From the NCBI GenBank assembly GCA_049680625.1, contig JBAUID010000182.1, positions 75,979 through 139,978 on the forward strand: 64,000 nt of DNA, read 5' to 3'. The position numbers and the translations under genes are program-made. The notes beneath the pieces were generated by a model. It ran no database searches. It had not been told where the DNA came from and worked only from the letters and a program-made list of their open reading frames with translations. Positions 43,405-52,163 of the stretch are shown here, piece by piece. The DNA is from JAUIAI01 sp049680625 (GTDB taxonomy: Bacteria > Pseudomonadota > Gammaproteobacteria > Burkholderiales > Burkholderiaceae_E). Numbering within the stretch: the stretch's first letter is position 1; each line of letters begins with the position of its first letter.

Positions 43405-45563
43405 AAACCGCTTTCCCTGATTAATACGGCAATCGCCGTAGTTACCCAATCCACCAAAGGGCTGCGGCTTTCGCCAACTATCGACACCGTCCCGAGCAAC
43501 ATTCTCGGATCTACCCGCAGGGTGGATGAGTCATCCAGACTGACCCTTACCCGGTACATCGCGTCTCGCGGTGCAATGCGGCCGTCAGGCAGGCGAACAG
43601 TTGGCACCCGGCCGCCGGTTTCAGCTGCCATTATGGGATCGGGTAATGATTGTGCAACCACCGAGTCGACAGACTGGACTTTGCCGGTTAACGGATCAGC
43701 TGCGCTGTTCCGCTCGTAAAAGCGAACCAGAGCTCCCGCCTGAATTCGATCAACATCTTCCTGGTCAACCAGTGCGTCGATTACCCACGATGATGGATCA
43801 ATGAACACGGCAAGCGGCTGATTAGCACTAACCCAGGTACCAGGAGCAACGGTGGGATCGCGGTCAACAAGCTGCCCGTCATATGGCGCAACCAGGCGTA
43901 ACCGTAGTAATTCATCACGCTCTGATTCGAGCGCTGCCAGCTCGCGGCCCAATTGCTCAATTATCAGGTTGCGACGTTCTGCACCATCTCGCTGCCCAAC
44001 CGACTGGTACAACTCGCGACGCAGCGCCTCGGCGTTGCCCTTAAGTTGTGCCGCCCGAGTCTGGGTCTCCGGGGAATTCAGTTCCGCCAACACGGTCCCG
44101 GCTGGGACGATACCGTTGTCGCTGATTTTGAGTACTTGAGCCGCAAAAGGCGAGTATAAGGTTTGGCTTTGCGCCGAATGCAACCAGGCCTCTCCACTAA
44201 CCGAGCGCTGCCACGGCAATGCCATAAACCCAGCCACGCCAAGCACCAGCAGGAGTAAAACGGCCCCCCTGGCCATGCCCGTTTCAGATCGACGTTGAAT
44301 CCACACGGCAGCCTCCTTCCAGATGGGTCGGACAATAAACCAGGCAATTTCCACGACAAAAAGGAATATACCTAGTACTTTGAAGAAAAACACGTATACG
44401 GCAATTGCAATGCCGATAAAAACAATCAGTCGATATGTCCAGGTCAGCCATGCAAAAGTGATCAGAAACCGCCGCATGCGCGGCTCAAAACTCTCCGGAT
44501 CCGGCTCTCGCCAGCCAAACAGGGTACGACGTAACGCCGCCCGTGCCATCGCAAAACTTCGACTATGCAAGTTAGGTAAATCAAGTGTGTCCGATAGCAG
44601 AAAGTAGCCGTCGAATCGCATAAACGGGCTGGCATTAATACCAACGGTAATGACCCAGCTGGTTGTTGCCAGGAAAAACAGCGCGCTTCGCATAGGGCCG
44701 TCAGCCGTCAGACTCCATGTCAGGGTTGCAAAGCTTGCCAGAGCAAATTCAGTGGCCATACCAGCCGCTGCAATTCGAAAGCGGTCTCGCCGTTCGGACA
44801 GTTTCCAGGATTCTCCGGTATCGGTATACAACATCGGCCAGAGAACTAAAAACGCAACCCCCATATGGGCAACGCGAACGCCGAGTCGGGTTGCTGTAAT
44901 TGCATGCCCCATTTCGTGAAGCGTTTTCGCAACAAACAACGCAGCCAGATAACCCGCAATACCCGCCGGCGAAAACGTGTCAGTAAAAGTGGTGAGAAAA
45001 ACGTCCCACTGACGTAATGCCAAAACCAGGCCAAGGACGGCGGATGCGATCGCCGCAATTGCAAACGTCCGGGTATAGAAAAATGCGCACCAGGGTGCAA
45101 GCCATTGCAAAAACCGCTGTGGCCTGACCAATGGAATACGAATAAACAAGTAGTTATGCAATAACCATTTCCAGCGCGACAAGGTCGCCCGCCGGGCCAA
45201 TTCTCCAAGGTAGGCAACACCGCTGGCATCACGGACGTGGACTAGTTGCTGCTGTCTGAAAAATTCAGCAACCTGAACAACTTGTTCCGGAGTTACTTCC
45301 AGGGTCGATCGGGCTGAAATTTCACTGGCGATCAATGCGGGATCGCGCAGCTTCCACCGTGACAACACCTCAAACTCGACCCAACCCACGCGAAAAAATC
45401 GATTGCGAACCGGGTCTTGAATAACCCAGGCTGGAGAACCGTCACGATTTTCACTTGCAGAAAATAGTTTGAGATCTTCCCGCAGCGGTGGCAACAGTTG
45501 AGAATTCGGCTGACCTTGACCTGGCACGCCGGCCCCGGCCCGGCCTGCCATAACAGCACTCAT
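43401..45563 (-). CDS. PqqD-like/M50 site-2 protease/HlyD fusion (cluster B)
   Basis: 720 residues, paralogue of the 13481-15613 protein. The N-terminal ~110 residues form the PqqD-like domain (WVIQDPVRNRFFRVGWVEFEVL). The M50 domain has HEMGH at 216-220 and SPFMRFDGYFLLSD with Asp 318. Several spans follow to about 455, and then an HlyD-like periplasmic part (GEAWLHSAQSQTLYSPFAAQVLKI, a coiled coil with QRDGAERRNLIIEQLGRELAALESERDELL, and RLVAPYDGQLVDRDP). It is last of six genes and overlaps the GAF-HlyD gene by ATGA (45560-45563). It probably recognises, and perhaps trims, the exported protein at the inner membrane and hands it to the adaptor tube. Confidence 0.88.
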   Translation of the reverse strand: MSAVMAGRAGAGVPGQGQPNSQLLPPLREDLKLFSASENRDGSPAWVIQDPVRNRFFRVGWVEFEVLSRWKLRDPALIASEISARSTLEVTPEQVVQVAEFFRQQQLVHVRDASGVAYLGELARRATLSRWKWLLHNYLFIRIPLVRPQRFLQWLAPWCAFFYTRTFAIAAIASAVLGLVLALRQWDVFLTTFTDTFSPAGIAGYLAALFVAKTLHEMGHAITATRLGVRVAHMGVAFLVLWPMLYTDTGESWKLSERRDRFRIAAAGMATEFALASFATLTWSLTADGPMRSALFFLATTSWVITVGINASPFMRFDGYFLLSDTLDLPNLHSRSFAMARAALRRTLFGWREPDPESFEPRMRRFLITFAWLTWTYRLIVFIGIAIAVYVFFFKVLGIFLFVVEIAWFIVRPIWKEAAVWIQRRSETGMARGAVLLLLVLGVAGFMALPWQRSVSGEAWLHSAQSQTLYSPFAAQVLKISDNGIVPAGTVLAELNSPETQTRAAQLKGNAEALRRELYQSVGQRDGAERRNLIIEQLGRELAALESERDELLRLRLVAPYDGQLVDRDPTVAPGTWVSANQPLAVFIDPSSWVIDALVDQEDVDRIQAGALVRFYERNSAADPLTGKVQSVDSVVAQSLPDPIMAAETGGRVPTVRLPDGRIAPRDAMYRVRVSLDDSSTLRVDPRMLLGTVSIVGESRSPLVDWVTTAIAVLIRESGF

Positions 45564-46951
45564 AAACCCGTAAATTGACGCAGGCCGGCTATTGGCCTGC
45601 GAAACAAGTAGTAGCCCAGCGGCGCCCGTTCGCCGTAAATTTTTGCCGTGCCTTTCAAACCAATACGGATACGCTGACGTTGTTTCTGAGTCAGGTCCCG
45701 AAAACGCGCCCGCAATCGATAAGACGTAACCCCACTCGGCGACTGAATCGCCTGATAGCTTGCTTCGAATAATTCACCAGCCAGTGGGTCGAGCGGCGCA
45801 ACCTGCAAATACAATTTAACAAGTGCACCTGGTTCGAGGTTTATTGCGTCGGGCACCGCCATCCAGATGAGCATTCCCGCGTTATCAGGGTTTGCAAGCA
45901 AGGCCACCCGCTCGCCAGTAGCAACGGGTTTGCCCTGCCAGTCGTTGATGTCGCCAAAAACAACAACACCTTTGGCCGGCGATCGCACCTGGACACGGCC
46001 AAGCATGTCCTCAACCAGATTCAGCTCTGCCTGACGCTCCGCTACTTTGCCATTCAGTGATGAAACCTCAGCACGACTTGCGTCGCTTCCAAACGCCTTC
46101 TGAGCAGCCGCAAGGGCATCTGCCCGGGCAACCTGTAGCTGCCGTGCGGCAACTTCACGCCGATTGCGCAGCGTTGTGTTGTCAAGTGTAAATAGCAACT
46201 GGTCTTTTTCAACAGCATCGTTTGGTGCTATTGAAAATGATGAAATCACGCCGTCCATAGGCGCAGCAATCGCAGTGGCCTGCAAGCCAATAATTTCGGT
46301 CGGCGCAAGCACTGACATCCGAACCGGAAAAAACATTGATGCCAACAGTAAGGCCGCGACAATCCAGCCCCCGTATTTGCGTGCTTCACGGCGCTTGTGA
46401 CGGGTTGGCGCAAGTAACGCCCAGGCGTGTCCGTAAGCCGCGCTGGTGCGCAGGGCAAGCTCCTGGATTCGCTCAGACGGCGCATCATCCATTGAGTAGC
46501 CGGCAAACCCGAGGAGTTGATTGTCTGGCGCCAGGATCGGTTGCACGTAAAGAAATTCCGGCAACCACTCACGCCAGCCATCTTGCAAACTGGCCGGCAA
46601 GTCACCCACTTGAACAAACATCGGATCATGGTCGGTGGATCTACTCAACTCGGCCGTGATCCAACGGCCAAGCCGCCGCAACCAGGTTGTTAACGGAGAG
46701 TCTTCCCCTAACTGCGCCAGGCCTGAAACAGTCCGGAGCACCGGGGTTTTATCCATTGATTGCCAGACGAATCCCTGTATGTAGGGAAACAACTGGAACA
46801 TCTCGTTAGCAAGAGAAAATGTCAGTTGAGGAAAGGTTTTGGCCGAGCGGGCACGCTCCTGGAGGTGGGCATAAACCCGCCAGGCATCAGCCTGGGCACG
46901 GGCTGCCTGAACGGTTGCGGTTACTTGTTCTGGCCGTACCGGCGCGTTCAT
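45560..46951 (-). CDS. GAF-TM-HlyD fusion adaptor (cluster B)
   Basis: 463 residues, shorter paralogue of 11682-13478. A cytosolic GAF-like domain (about 20-185: VYAHLQERARSAKTFPQLTFSLANEMFQL at the start, GFAGYSMDDAP near the end) is followed by one membrane span (YGGWIVAALLLASMFFPVRM, about 193-212) and an HlyD adaptor (AIAAPMDGVISSFSIAPNDAVEKDQLLF; coiled coil about 250-320; RVQVRSPAKGVVVFGD; barrel to the end). It is tied by ATGA overlaps to the genes on both sides. The GAF pocket could gate export in response to a small ligand, but no ligand is predictable. Confidence 0.87.
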   Translation of the reverse strand: MNAPVRPEQVTATVQAARAQADAWRVYAHLQERARSAKTFPQLTFSLANEMFQLFPYIQGFVWQSMDKTPVLRTVSGLAQLGEDSPLTTWLRRLGRWITAELSRSTDHDPMFVQVGDLPASLQDGWREWLPEFLYVQPILAPDNQLLGFAGYSMDDAPSERIQELALRTSAAYGHAWALLAPTRHKRREARKYGGWIVAALLLASMFFPVRMSVLAPTEIIGLQATAIAAPMDGVISSFSIAPNDAVEKDQLLFTLDNTTLRNRREVAARQLQVARADALAAAQKAFGSDASRAEVSSLNGKVAERQAELNLVEDMLGRVQVRSPAKGVVVFGDINDWQGKPVATGERVALLANPDNAGMLIWMAVPDAINLEPGALVKLYLQVAPLDPLAGELFEASYQAIQSPSGVTSYRLRARFRDLTQKQRQRIRIGLKGTAKIYGERAPLGYYLFRRPIAGLRQFTGL

Positions 46952-47784
46952 TTCTTTATAAAACGAGCAGTACCACTCATTCCGGCAAGCAGGTCGGGAT
47001 GAGAGCCAACGACCAGGCCTTCGATTTCAATTGACTGGCTTGCTGCATCAACCCGTGCGTTTAATGCTGACACCTTGGCCGGGTATTGTTTTCCGGTTTC
47101 ATCGATTCTGATGTCGAAGCTTGCGCCCGGTTTTAGCCATTGCAACCATACCGACGGAACATTCAGACGTAGCTTCAAGGCGCCGCTGTCAACAATTTCG
47201 AGTAAAGGATCACCCGCTTTAACACCTTGAAACTGGCGAACATATTGACGAACAATACGGCCATTGTACGGCGCACGTATTCGACACTGACCAATCTGGA
47301 CTTGTGACAACTGAAGCTCCGCTTTTGCCTTATCCAGGCTTGCGCGGGCCATTTCGACCTCTACCCCACCCGCCGCTTTTAATGCTTTCAGCCTTTCTTT
47401 AGCCGCCAGGTTCTGACTGGCTGAACCCACATCTGCCCGTGCAATATCGCGACGCGCTATGGGTTGCCCACAATCGAAACGAACCAGGGTGTCACCTTTT
47501 TTGAAGGAGTTACCCAGGCCCCCGACAATTTCCCGCACCTGGGCTACTGTCTGCGCCACAAGCGTGGTCTCGCGCTGAGGAATCAGCAAAACTCGGGGTG
47601 CATTATCCGGGAAGGCAGCTGCAGGGGCTACTGTTGTACTTCCAGTTTTGGATTGGGCGACAACTTCGGATGAGTATAAGACCGCAACCGTCGAAGTTGC
47701 TGCAATCAGTGCCAGCGATAAAATAACGTTGGCAGTCCGCTTACCACGGTTTAAATTGACAATAATTGAATCGATTTGCTTCAT
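46948..47784 (-). CDS. HlyD-type periplasmic adaptor (cluster B)
   Basis: 278 residues with an N-terminal signal or anchor (ANVILSLALIAATSTVAVLY, about 18-37). Lipoyl half: TTLVAQTVAQVREIVGGLGNSFKKGDTLVRF. A short coiled-coil hairpin (about 105-165). Second lipoyl half: QCRIRAPYNGRIVRQYVRQFQGVKAGDPLLEI. A beta-barrel ends at MSGTARFIKK. It lies 13 bases after the TolC gene stop and overlaps the next gene by ATGA. It corresponds to the 17624-18493 adaptor of cluster A. It is likely the periplasmic link between the two inner-membrane fusions and the TolC-like channel. Confidence 0.87.
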   Translation of the reverse strand: MKQIDSIIVNLNRGKRTANVILSLALIAATSTVAVLYSSEVVAQSKTGSTTVAPAAAFPDNAPRVLLIPQRETTLVAQTVAQVREIVGGLGNSFKKGDTLVRFDCGQPIARRDIARADVGSASQNLAAKERLKALKAAGGVEVEMARASLDKAKAELQLSQVQIGQCRIRAPYNGRIVRQYVRQFQGVKAGDPLLEIVDSGALKLRLNVPSVWLQWLKPGASFDIRIDETGKQYPAKVSALNARVDAASQSIEIEGLVVGSHPDLLAGMSGTARFIKK

Positions 47785-47797
47785 TCGTTTCTACTGC

Positions 47798-49711
47798 TTA
47801 CTGGCTGACGCTGGCGGTAATTGGCGCCGAGCCGACCTGCAATCGATCAGTGATGAAATCGGCATAAGCACTTATTGCGTTACGGGATAGTTCACGCAAC
47901 GCGTTTCCGGTAACGCGATAGGGTAACTCACCGGTGTAATTGGCGCGTCCAACGGAGCGGCCGTCGCGGCTGGTCATTACTAAATCCCAGGTACCAACCG
48001 GAAGATGACGGCCAGAACGCTTGTTCACTGCGGCGGTGACATGTAATGCCCATGGTGCAGACTCGTCATTCGTTACCTTGATTCCTTTGTCGTTGAGCGC
48101 CGCCACCAGGCCATCGCGAACATCATTACGTGATTCACCTGCCACCCCGTCGATCACCAGACGCAGATCGTTCATAACAGACCGGGCTGAGGCCTGTTGC
48201 GGGCGACCAAACACTCCCTGGTGCCAGGCACGCATCGACGTACCGACGAGTCCACTGAGTTTTTCGAGATCAAACTCAGTTTCACCCGGGGTCAGATCCA
48301 GGCCCAGGGAGTTGTACAAACGCCCCCAGGATGCCTGTGCATTGGCATAAGCAATCTGACGTTGGTAAGCGGACAATAAAGCCCGGGCTTCAGTGCGAAT
48401 CAACTCAAGTTCGGAGTCAACTCGCGAACTTGCCGACGCTCGTGCGAAGTTGGCGAGACGCTGATCAACCTGGGCGCTGGCCGACATAGTCTTGAGTTCG
48501 TCGCGGGACAAGTTGTAGCGCAATGCTGCCACCCGAACCTGGGTCAGGATAGCCATGGCCTGAGCCAGGCGCCGGGTGTCGTCAACCGACAATTGGGCCT
48601 CACCCGCACGTTTGATACTGCCAATTGAGATCAGTCGGATCAGATCGCTGGAAAAGCGCAGACCGGCCTCAGCCCAGGAGTTGTTGTACAAGTATTTATT
48701 GCTGTCGTACTGGTAACCGAGATTGAAAGACAGATTTGGCATTGCCGAGACAATGGCACGACGGGTATCTGCTGCGCTGATGCGACGCCGGTAGTCTTCT
48801 TCACGCAGTTCCGGCCGCTGTTTCATTGCCAGGTCTTCGAGCTTGTCGAGATTGGCCGGCAGCGGTGGTAAGTTGGGTTCTTCAACGTCAACAAGGCGAA
48901 ATTCAGAAGACGGCGGCAGATTCATTAATGCGGCCAATTCGGCCTTGGCAATTTCCAGGTCCTGGCGACGAATCTGCAACAAGGTAGTGGAATCGAGCAA
49001 AGCCCGCTGATAGGCAAGGGCCTGAGCCTGTGGCAACAAACCTTGTTGTTCAATTTGCCGTGCCCGGGCCAGTGCAATATTGCCTCTGTTCATCAGATCG
49101 GAGATATTGTCAGACAAGCGCTGTGCACCCAGGGCCCGCCAATACGCAATGCGCGAGTCCTGCATCAGGTTTTGCATGACCTTGCGTTTGCGCTCTTCGG
49201 CGATCATCGCCTGATCAGCCAGCGCACGTGCCCGATAGTATGAAACCCCAAAATCGAGCAGGTTCCAGGAGAATTCCAGGCCACCGACAGTCCGGGTGCG
49301 TTCCTGAGATGTGGAATTAGTAGGCGACGGCAAACCGGTAGCGATATCAACCGAACGACCACCAGAATCGTTGTTACGGGTCAACCAGCCGGCATTGGCC
49401 ATCAGGCGTGGCCACATATCCCAATTGCCAACATCGAGCCGGCTTTGTGCGAGAGTCGCTTCCATCATTCGCAAACGGAAGTCGAGGTTGTACTTCATCA
49501 CCCGCGCAACAACATCCGGAAAAGACAACGCCCCGGAAACAGGCTCCTGGTTGGCGTACATCATCATCCGGTCGCTCGCGACCCGCTGGGCAATTTCTTC
49601 CGGTGTTAATGGTTTCGGGGAAACAGCACAGCCGGCCAGGGCGGCACAAATAAAGGCAAGGCCCAGGGCCGAGCGGGCGCGCGGCGCCGTCTTAGTCGAT
49701 ACAGACCCCAT
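47798..49711 (-). CDS. TolC-family outer-membrane lipoprotein with C-terminal extension
   Basis: 637 residues. The lipobox is LAGC (Cys about residue 28). Two TolC/OEP repeats run from about 60 to 475, with helical segments such as LDFRLRMMEATLAQSRLDVGNW, SYYRARALADQAMIAEERKRKVMQNL and RQIAYANAQASWGRLYNSLG. Unlike standard TolC proteins (about 450-500 residues), a further ~155 residues follow (about 480-637) with the look of a small alpha/beta domain (VMNDLRLVIDGVAGESRNDV, APWALHVTAAVNKRSGRHLPVGTWDLVMTSRDGRS). It should form the outer-membrane exit channel for cluster B and perhaps for A, which lacks one. GAGGA precedes ATG 49711. The role of the extension is unknown. Confidence 0.9.
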   Translation of the reverse strand: MGSVSTKTAPRARSALGLAFICAALAGCAVSPKPLTPEEIAQRVASDRMMMYANQEPVSGALSFPDVVARVMKYNLDFRLRMMEATLAQSRLDVGNWDMWPRLMANAGWLTRNNDSGGRSVDIATGLPSPTNSTSQERTRTVGGLEFSWNLLDFGVSYYRARALADQAMIAEERKRKVMQNLMQDSRIAYWRALGAQRLSDNISDLMNRGNIALARARQIEQQGLLPQAQALAYQRALLDSTTLLQIRRQDLEIAKAELAALMNLPPSSEFRLVDVEEPNLPPLPANLDKLEDLAMKQRPELREEDYRRRISAADTRRAIVSAMPNLSFNLGYQYDSNKYLYNNSWAEAGLRFSSDLIRLISIGSIKRAGEAQLSVDDTRRLAQAMAILTQVRVAALRYNLSRDELKTMSASAQVDQRLANFARASASSRVDSELELIRTEARALLSAYQRQIAYANAQASWGRLYNSLGLDLTPGETEFDLEKLSGLVGTSMRAWHQGVFGRPQQASARSVMNDLRLVIDGVAGESRNDVRDGLVAALNDKGIKVTNDESAPWALHVTAAVNKRSGRHLPVGTWDLVMTSRDGRSVGRANYTGELPYRVTGNALRELSRNAISAYADFITDRLQVGSAPITASVSQ

Positions 49712-49863
49712 CAGATCAGTCCTCTTAGCAAATGCTTTATTAGATTCGCATATTATTCAGCAAAACGCGGCGGATCCGATCTCTTTGAGGCCGGATCGTT
49801 GCTTTTTGACGGCGGCGAAACGCTTCTTGTCTTTTAATCGCTGCGCTTAGCCGTCCACGATGC

Positions 49864-50073
49864 TCAGCAGACAGGCAAAGACTTGCGTGGCTTGATCGGA
49901 GTGCGCTGCTTCTTGATTTGCTCTGCGAAGGTTTTGGGCTGCTCGGGCTCACCAAGTACTTTCCGGCTAAAAACTGACGGCTTTGGCTTAACCTTGATTT
50001 CGGCAGGTGGCGCGCAGTCTTCCTCGACAGCCGCCTCGGCCGCTGCCTTCACCTTGGCAAGCCTGGGCACCAC
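49864..50073 (-). CDS. Small protein resembling the C-terminus of the LEPR protein
   Basis: At most 69 residues, from GTG 50073 or 50070, directly after an in-frame TGA and with no strong ribosome site. Its sequence follows the last ~75 residues of the preceding surface protein: an Ala/Glu-rich helix, then EEDCAPPAEIKVKPKP, a FAEQIKKQ stretch and the ending KPRKSLPVC. The upstream protein has DDQCAPEPKPT, FSEQVDKE and KPRAVAPKNC. Both end with Cys as the last residue. It may be a real short protein with the same tail or the remnant of a second substrate gene. It lies between the surface protein and the TolC gene in the same orientation. Confidence 0.5.
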   Translation of the reverse strand: MVPRLAKVKAAAEAAVEEDCAPPAEIKVKPKPSVFSRKVLGEPEQPKTFAEQIKKQRTPIKPRKSLPVC

Positions 50074-50147
50074 TCAGCCAATAGCTGGTTTACGGATACA
50101 GTTAGTGCAGTTAGTGGTGATTCTGCGCAAAGCCGCCAACCCAGCGA

Positions 50148-51908
50148 TCAACAATTTTTTGGCGCTACGGCCCTTGGCTTTACAACGGGGCGAACCCGTT
50201 TATTTTCTTTGTCGACTTGCTCACTGAAAGCCTTCATTTTGTTGTCGTCTGCACCATCAGCGGCTGTGCGTTTTACAACCGTCGGCTTGGGTTCCGGAGC
50301 ACACTGGTCGTCACCCGCAAGTGACGCCCGTGCAGCCTTTTGCACCGCTTCAGCTTCCTGGACCATACCCAGAACGGCTAGCGGCTGAAACGCTGACTCG
50401 GAATCAAATGCGGACAACGATACCGGTTGTCGCCCTGCGTCAGATAGCAAGGTGTAATTGGCCACTGGTGCATTTACCGACGGATCGACCGGGTCTGCAC
50501 TGGGCGAAACAGGTTCGGGCTGTGATTCGCCACTTTCAGGGGGCAACGGCAATATCGCAATCGGCACCGGAACAGGTTGTGGCGCCGGCACCGGAACGGG
50601 TTGCGGGGCTGGCGCCGGTTCGGGTACGGGGACCGGGGCCGGCACGGGTTGTGGCGCAGGAGCCGGTTCCGGCGCTGGGGTTGGCGCCGGCTCTGGCGTT
50701 GGGGTCGGCGTTGGCGTTGGGGTCGGCGTTGGCGTTGGGGTCGGCGTTGGCGTTGGCGTTGGGGTCGGCTCAGGTGTTGGCGTCGGCGCTGGCACCGGAA
50801 CGGGAGTTGGCCCCGGTGCCGGTGCCGGTACGACATCATTGTCGCCAACCATTCGAATGGTCAGACGCGCCGTGGCCGTATTACCCTCAACATCGCAAAT
50901 CAGATAGCTGAAAACATCGTCAATGGTTTCACCCGGCGCAAGCATTTCGGCCTCAGGGCCGGGTTCATAGGTGTATAAGCCGTTGTCGTGCATGACGAGC
51001 GAACCATACTCACCGTGAATAACCTGGGCAACGCCTTGTACCGGTACGTCGGTAGTGTTTCCGGCAAGCACACCAAAAACGCCGAAGTTGTCACCATCGG
51101 GATCGTAATCGGGAACATCGCCGTCACCCATCCCCGTAATGACGTTACCGTAAAGTGGATTGCGACCTTCTCCTATTACCCGCAAGTCGTCGTTGGCAAC
51201 CGGCGCCCGATTTTGATCGTGTATGCAGATTTCGATATGACGACCGTCAGCCAGGCCATCCGGGGCACGCACGGTAATCAAGATGTCGGAAACATCTGCG
51301 GAGCCGCTTTCCGGGTGATATTGCAACTGCGCCAGGGCCTCGTTCACTTGCTCCAGTGAGCCCCAGACCCGAACATGCCCGGTTCCGTTGGCGTCGACTG
51401 CACCGCCAAAATCTGATCCAACAGAAACGTAGCCGACATGGGTCGACAGACTGACTTCATAAGCCCCCGACCCACCAGGGCCGTCAGCATCAGAAATTGT
51501 GATTCGTTCTGCATGATTGGTTTCGACCTGGCCTGCATCGCGGTCGAAGTGCAGGGTCGATCCGCGGTCGACGTTTGCTTTGTCGTCACCGTGAATTAAT
51601 GGCGGGCTCGCAAGGCTACCGTGGCCCGGGGTGGGATCCGACTTGGCAGCAATATCCAGCAGCGACGAACCTAAATCGGCGTCGCTTGAACCCACGCGAC
51701 CCGGGTTGCTGGTGAAGGCGTCGCCCGGCAAATCGGCAGTAGCCGCGAGCGCGCCATCAAACAGCATGCGCGGCTCGAGTGCCATCAGATATTGTTGTGC
51801 TGACCATTCGGCCGGCCTGGCCTTGGTGGCCGTGGTGACGTTAGCCGCCTTCAATGCCCCAACTGTGGCCCCAACTGCCCCTGCGGCCCTTTCCTGGGTC
51901 TGTTTCAT
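50148..51908 (-). CDS. LEPR-motif surface protein with VCBS-like domains and Pro-rich linker
   Basis: 586 residues and no classical signal peptide. Near residues 45-55 is MALEPRMLFDGALAA, the LEPR-type N-terminal motif seen on large repeat-containing surface proteins. Then come a cadherin/VCBS-like beta region (about 120-240: ITISDADGPGGSGAYEVSLS), a VCBS-type domain (about 245-355: YGSLVMHDNGLYTYEPGPEAEM), and a Pro-Thr/Pro-Ala/Pro-Val repeat stretch (about 358-455). The conserved-looking tail contains DQCAPEPKPT and ends in Cys. A strong GGAGG (51917-51921) precedes ATG 51908. It is first in the operon with TolC, adaptors and the M50 fusion, so it is probably their export substrate, an adhesin or cell-surface stalk protein. 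Confidence 0.87.
   Translation of the reverse strand: MKQTQERAAGAVGATVGALKAANVTTATKARPAEWSAQQYLMALEPRMLFDGALAATADLPGDAFTSNPGRVGSSDADLGSSLLDIAAKSDPTPGHGSLASPPLIHGDDKANVDRGSTLHFDRDAGQVETNHAERITISDADGPGGSGAYEVSLSTHVGYVSVGSDFGGAVDANGTGHVRVWGSLEQVNEALAQLQYHPESGSADVSDILITVRAPDGLADGRHIEICIHDQNRAPVANDDLRVIGEGRNPLYGNVITGMGDGDVPDYDPDGDNFGVFGVLAGNTTDVPVQGVAQVIHGEYGSLVMHDNGLYTYEPGPEAEMLAPGETIDDVFSYLICDVEGNTATARLTIRMVGDNDVVPAPAPGPTPVPVPAPTPTPEPTPTPTPTPTPTPTPTPTPTPTPTPEPAPTPAPEPAPAPQPVPAPVPVPEPAPAPQPVPVPAPQPVPVPIAILPLPPESGESQPEPVSPSADPVDPSVNAPVANYTLLSDAGRQPVSLSAFDSESAFQPLAVLGMVQEAEAVQKAARASLAGDDQCAPEPKPTVVKRTAADGADDNKMKAFSEQVDKENKRVRPVVKPRAVAPKNC
50695..50772. repeat. GC-rich tandem repeat coding Pro-Thr
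   Basis: Hexamers GGCGTT and GGGGTC alternate in an 18-base higher-order unit repeated about four times (plus strand), within a wider degenerate region of about 50550-50830. On the coding strand they give the PTPTP run of the LEPR protein. Near-identical copies make length changes by slippage likely. Confidence 0.85.
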
Positions 51909-52163
51909 GAGTGAATCCTCCGCGCGAACCCTGGCTAATCGATAGAAATGTCGATCAATCGGAAAGGCCCGCCAAACTAATACTGGCTTATCCCGAAACT
52001 ATAACAAGCGGACCGTGATCTCAGCGGTTTGTTAAGTGAATTTGTGCCTAATTAACCTAAACCCGCCTAAACCCTGGGCGAATAACAGCAGCGCGCGAGA
52101 TGGCGTTCCGGAAATTTTCCCGACAGTGCCGGCATCATTTGCATCGGGCCCGGAAATAGCGCT
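51909..52163. promoter_or_regulatory. Upstream region of the cluster B operon
   Basis: 255 bases before the LEPR gene start and after the DUF4136-like gene stop. It must carry the cluster B promoter unless the lipoprotein gene is co-transcribed. I see the strong ribosome site but no clear operator or RNA. Confidence 0.4.

Noticed and set aside
50074..50076. Second selenocysteine-type UGA before the small frame
   Set aside because: There is no homologous Cys at this place, no protein-like sequence upstream in frame and no reason to expect read-through.
50076..50150. A frameshift joining the LEPR protein to the small frame after it
   Set aside because: It would need both a frameshift and read-through of a TGA at 50074-50076, and each part already has a complete tail ending in Cys.
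50458..50907. Rightward frame coding a Gly-Val/Gly-Ala repeat protein of 149 residues
   Set aside because: It is the opposite-strand reading of the Pro-Thr repeat region of the LEPR protein, with no start signal of its own.
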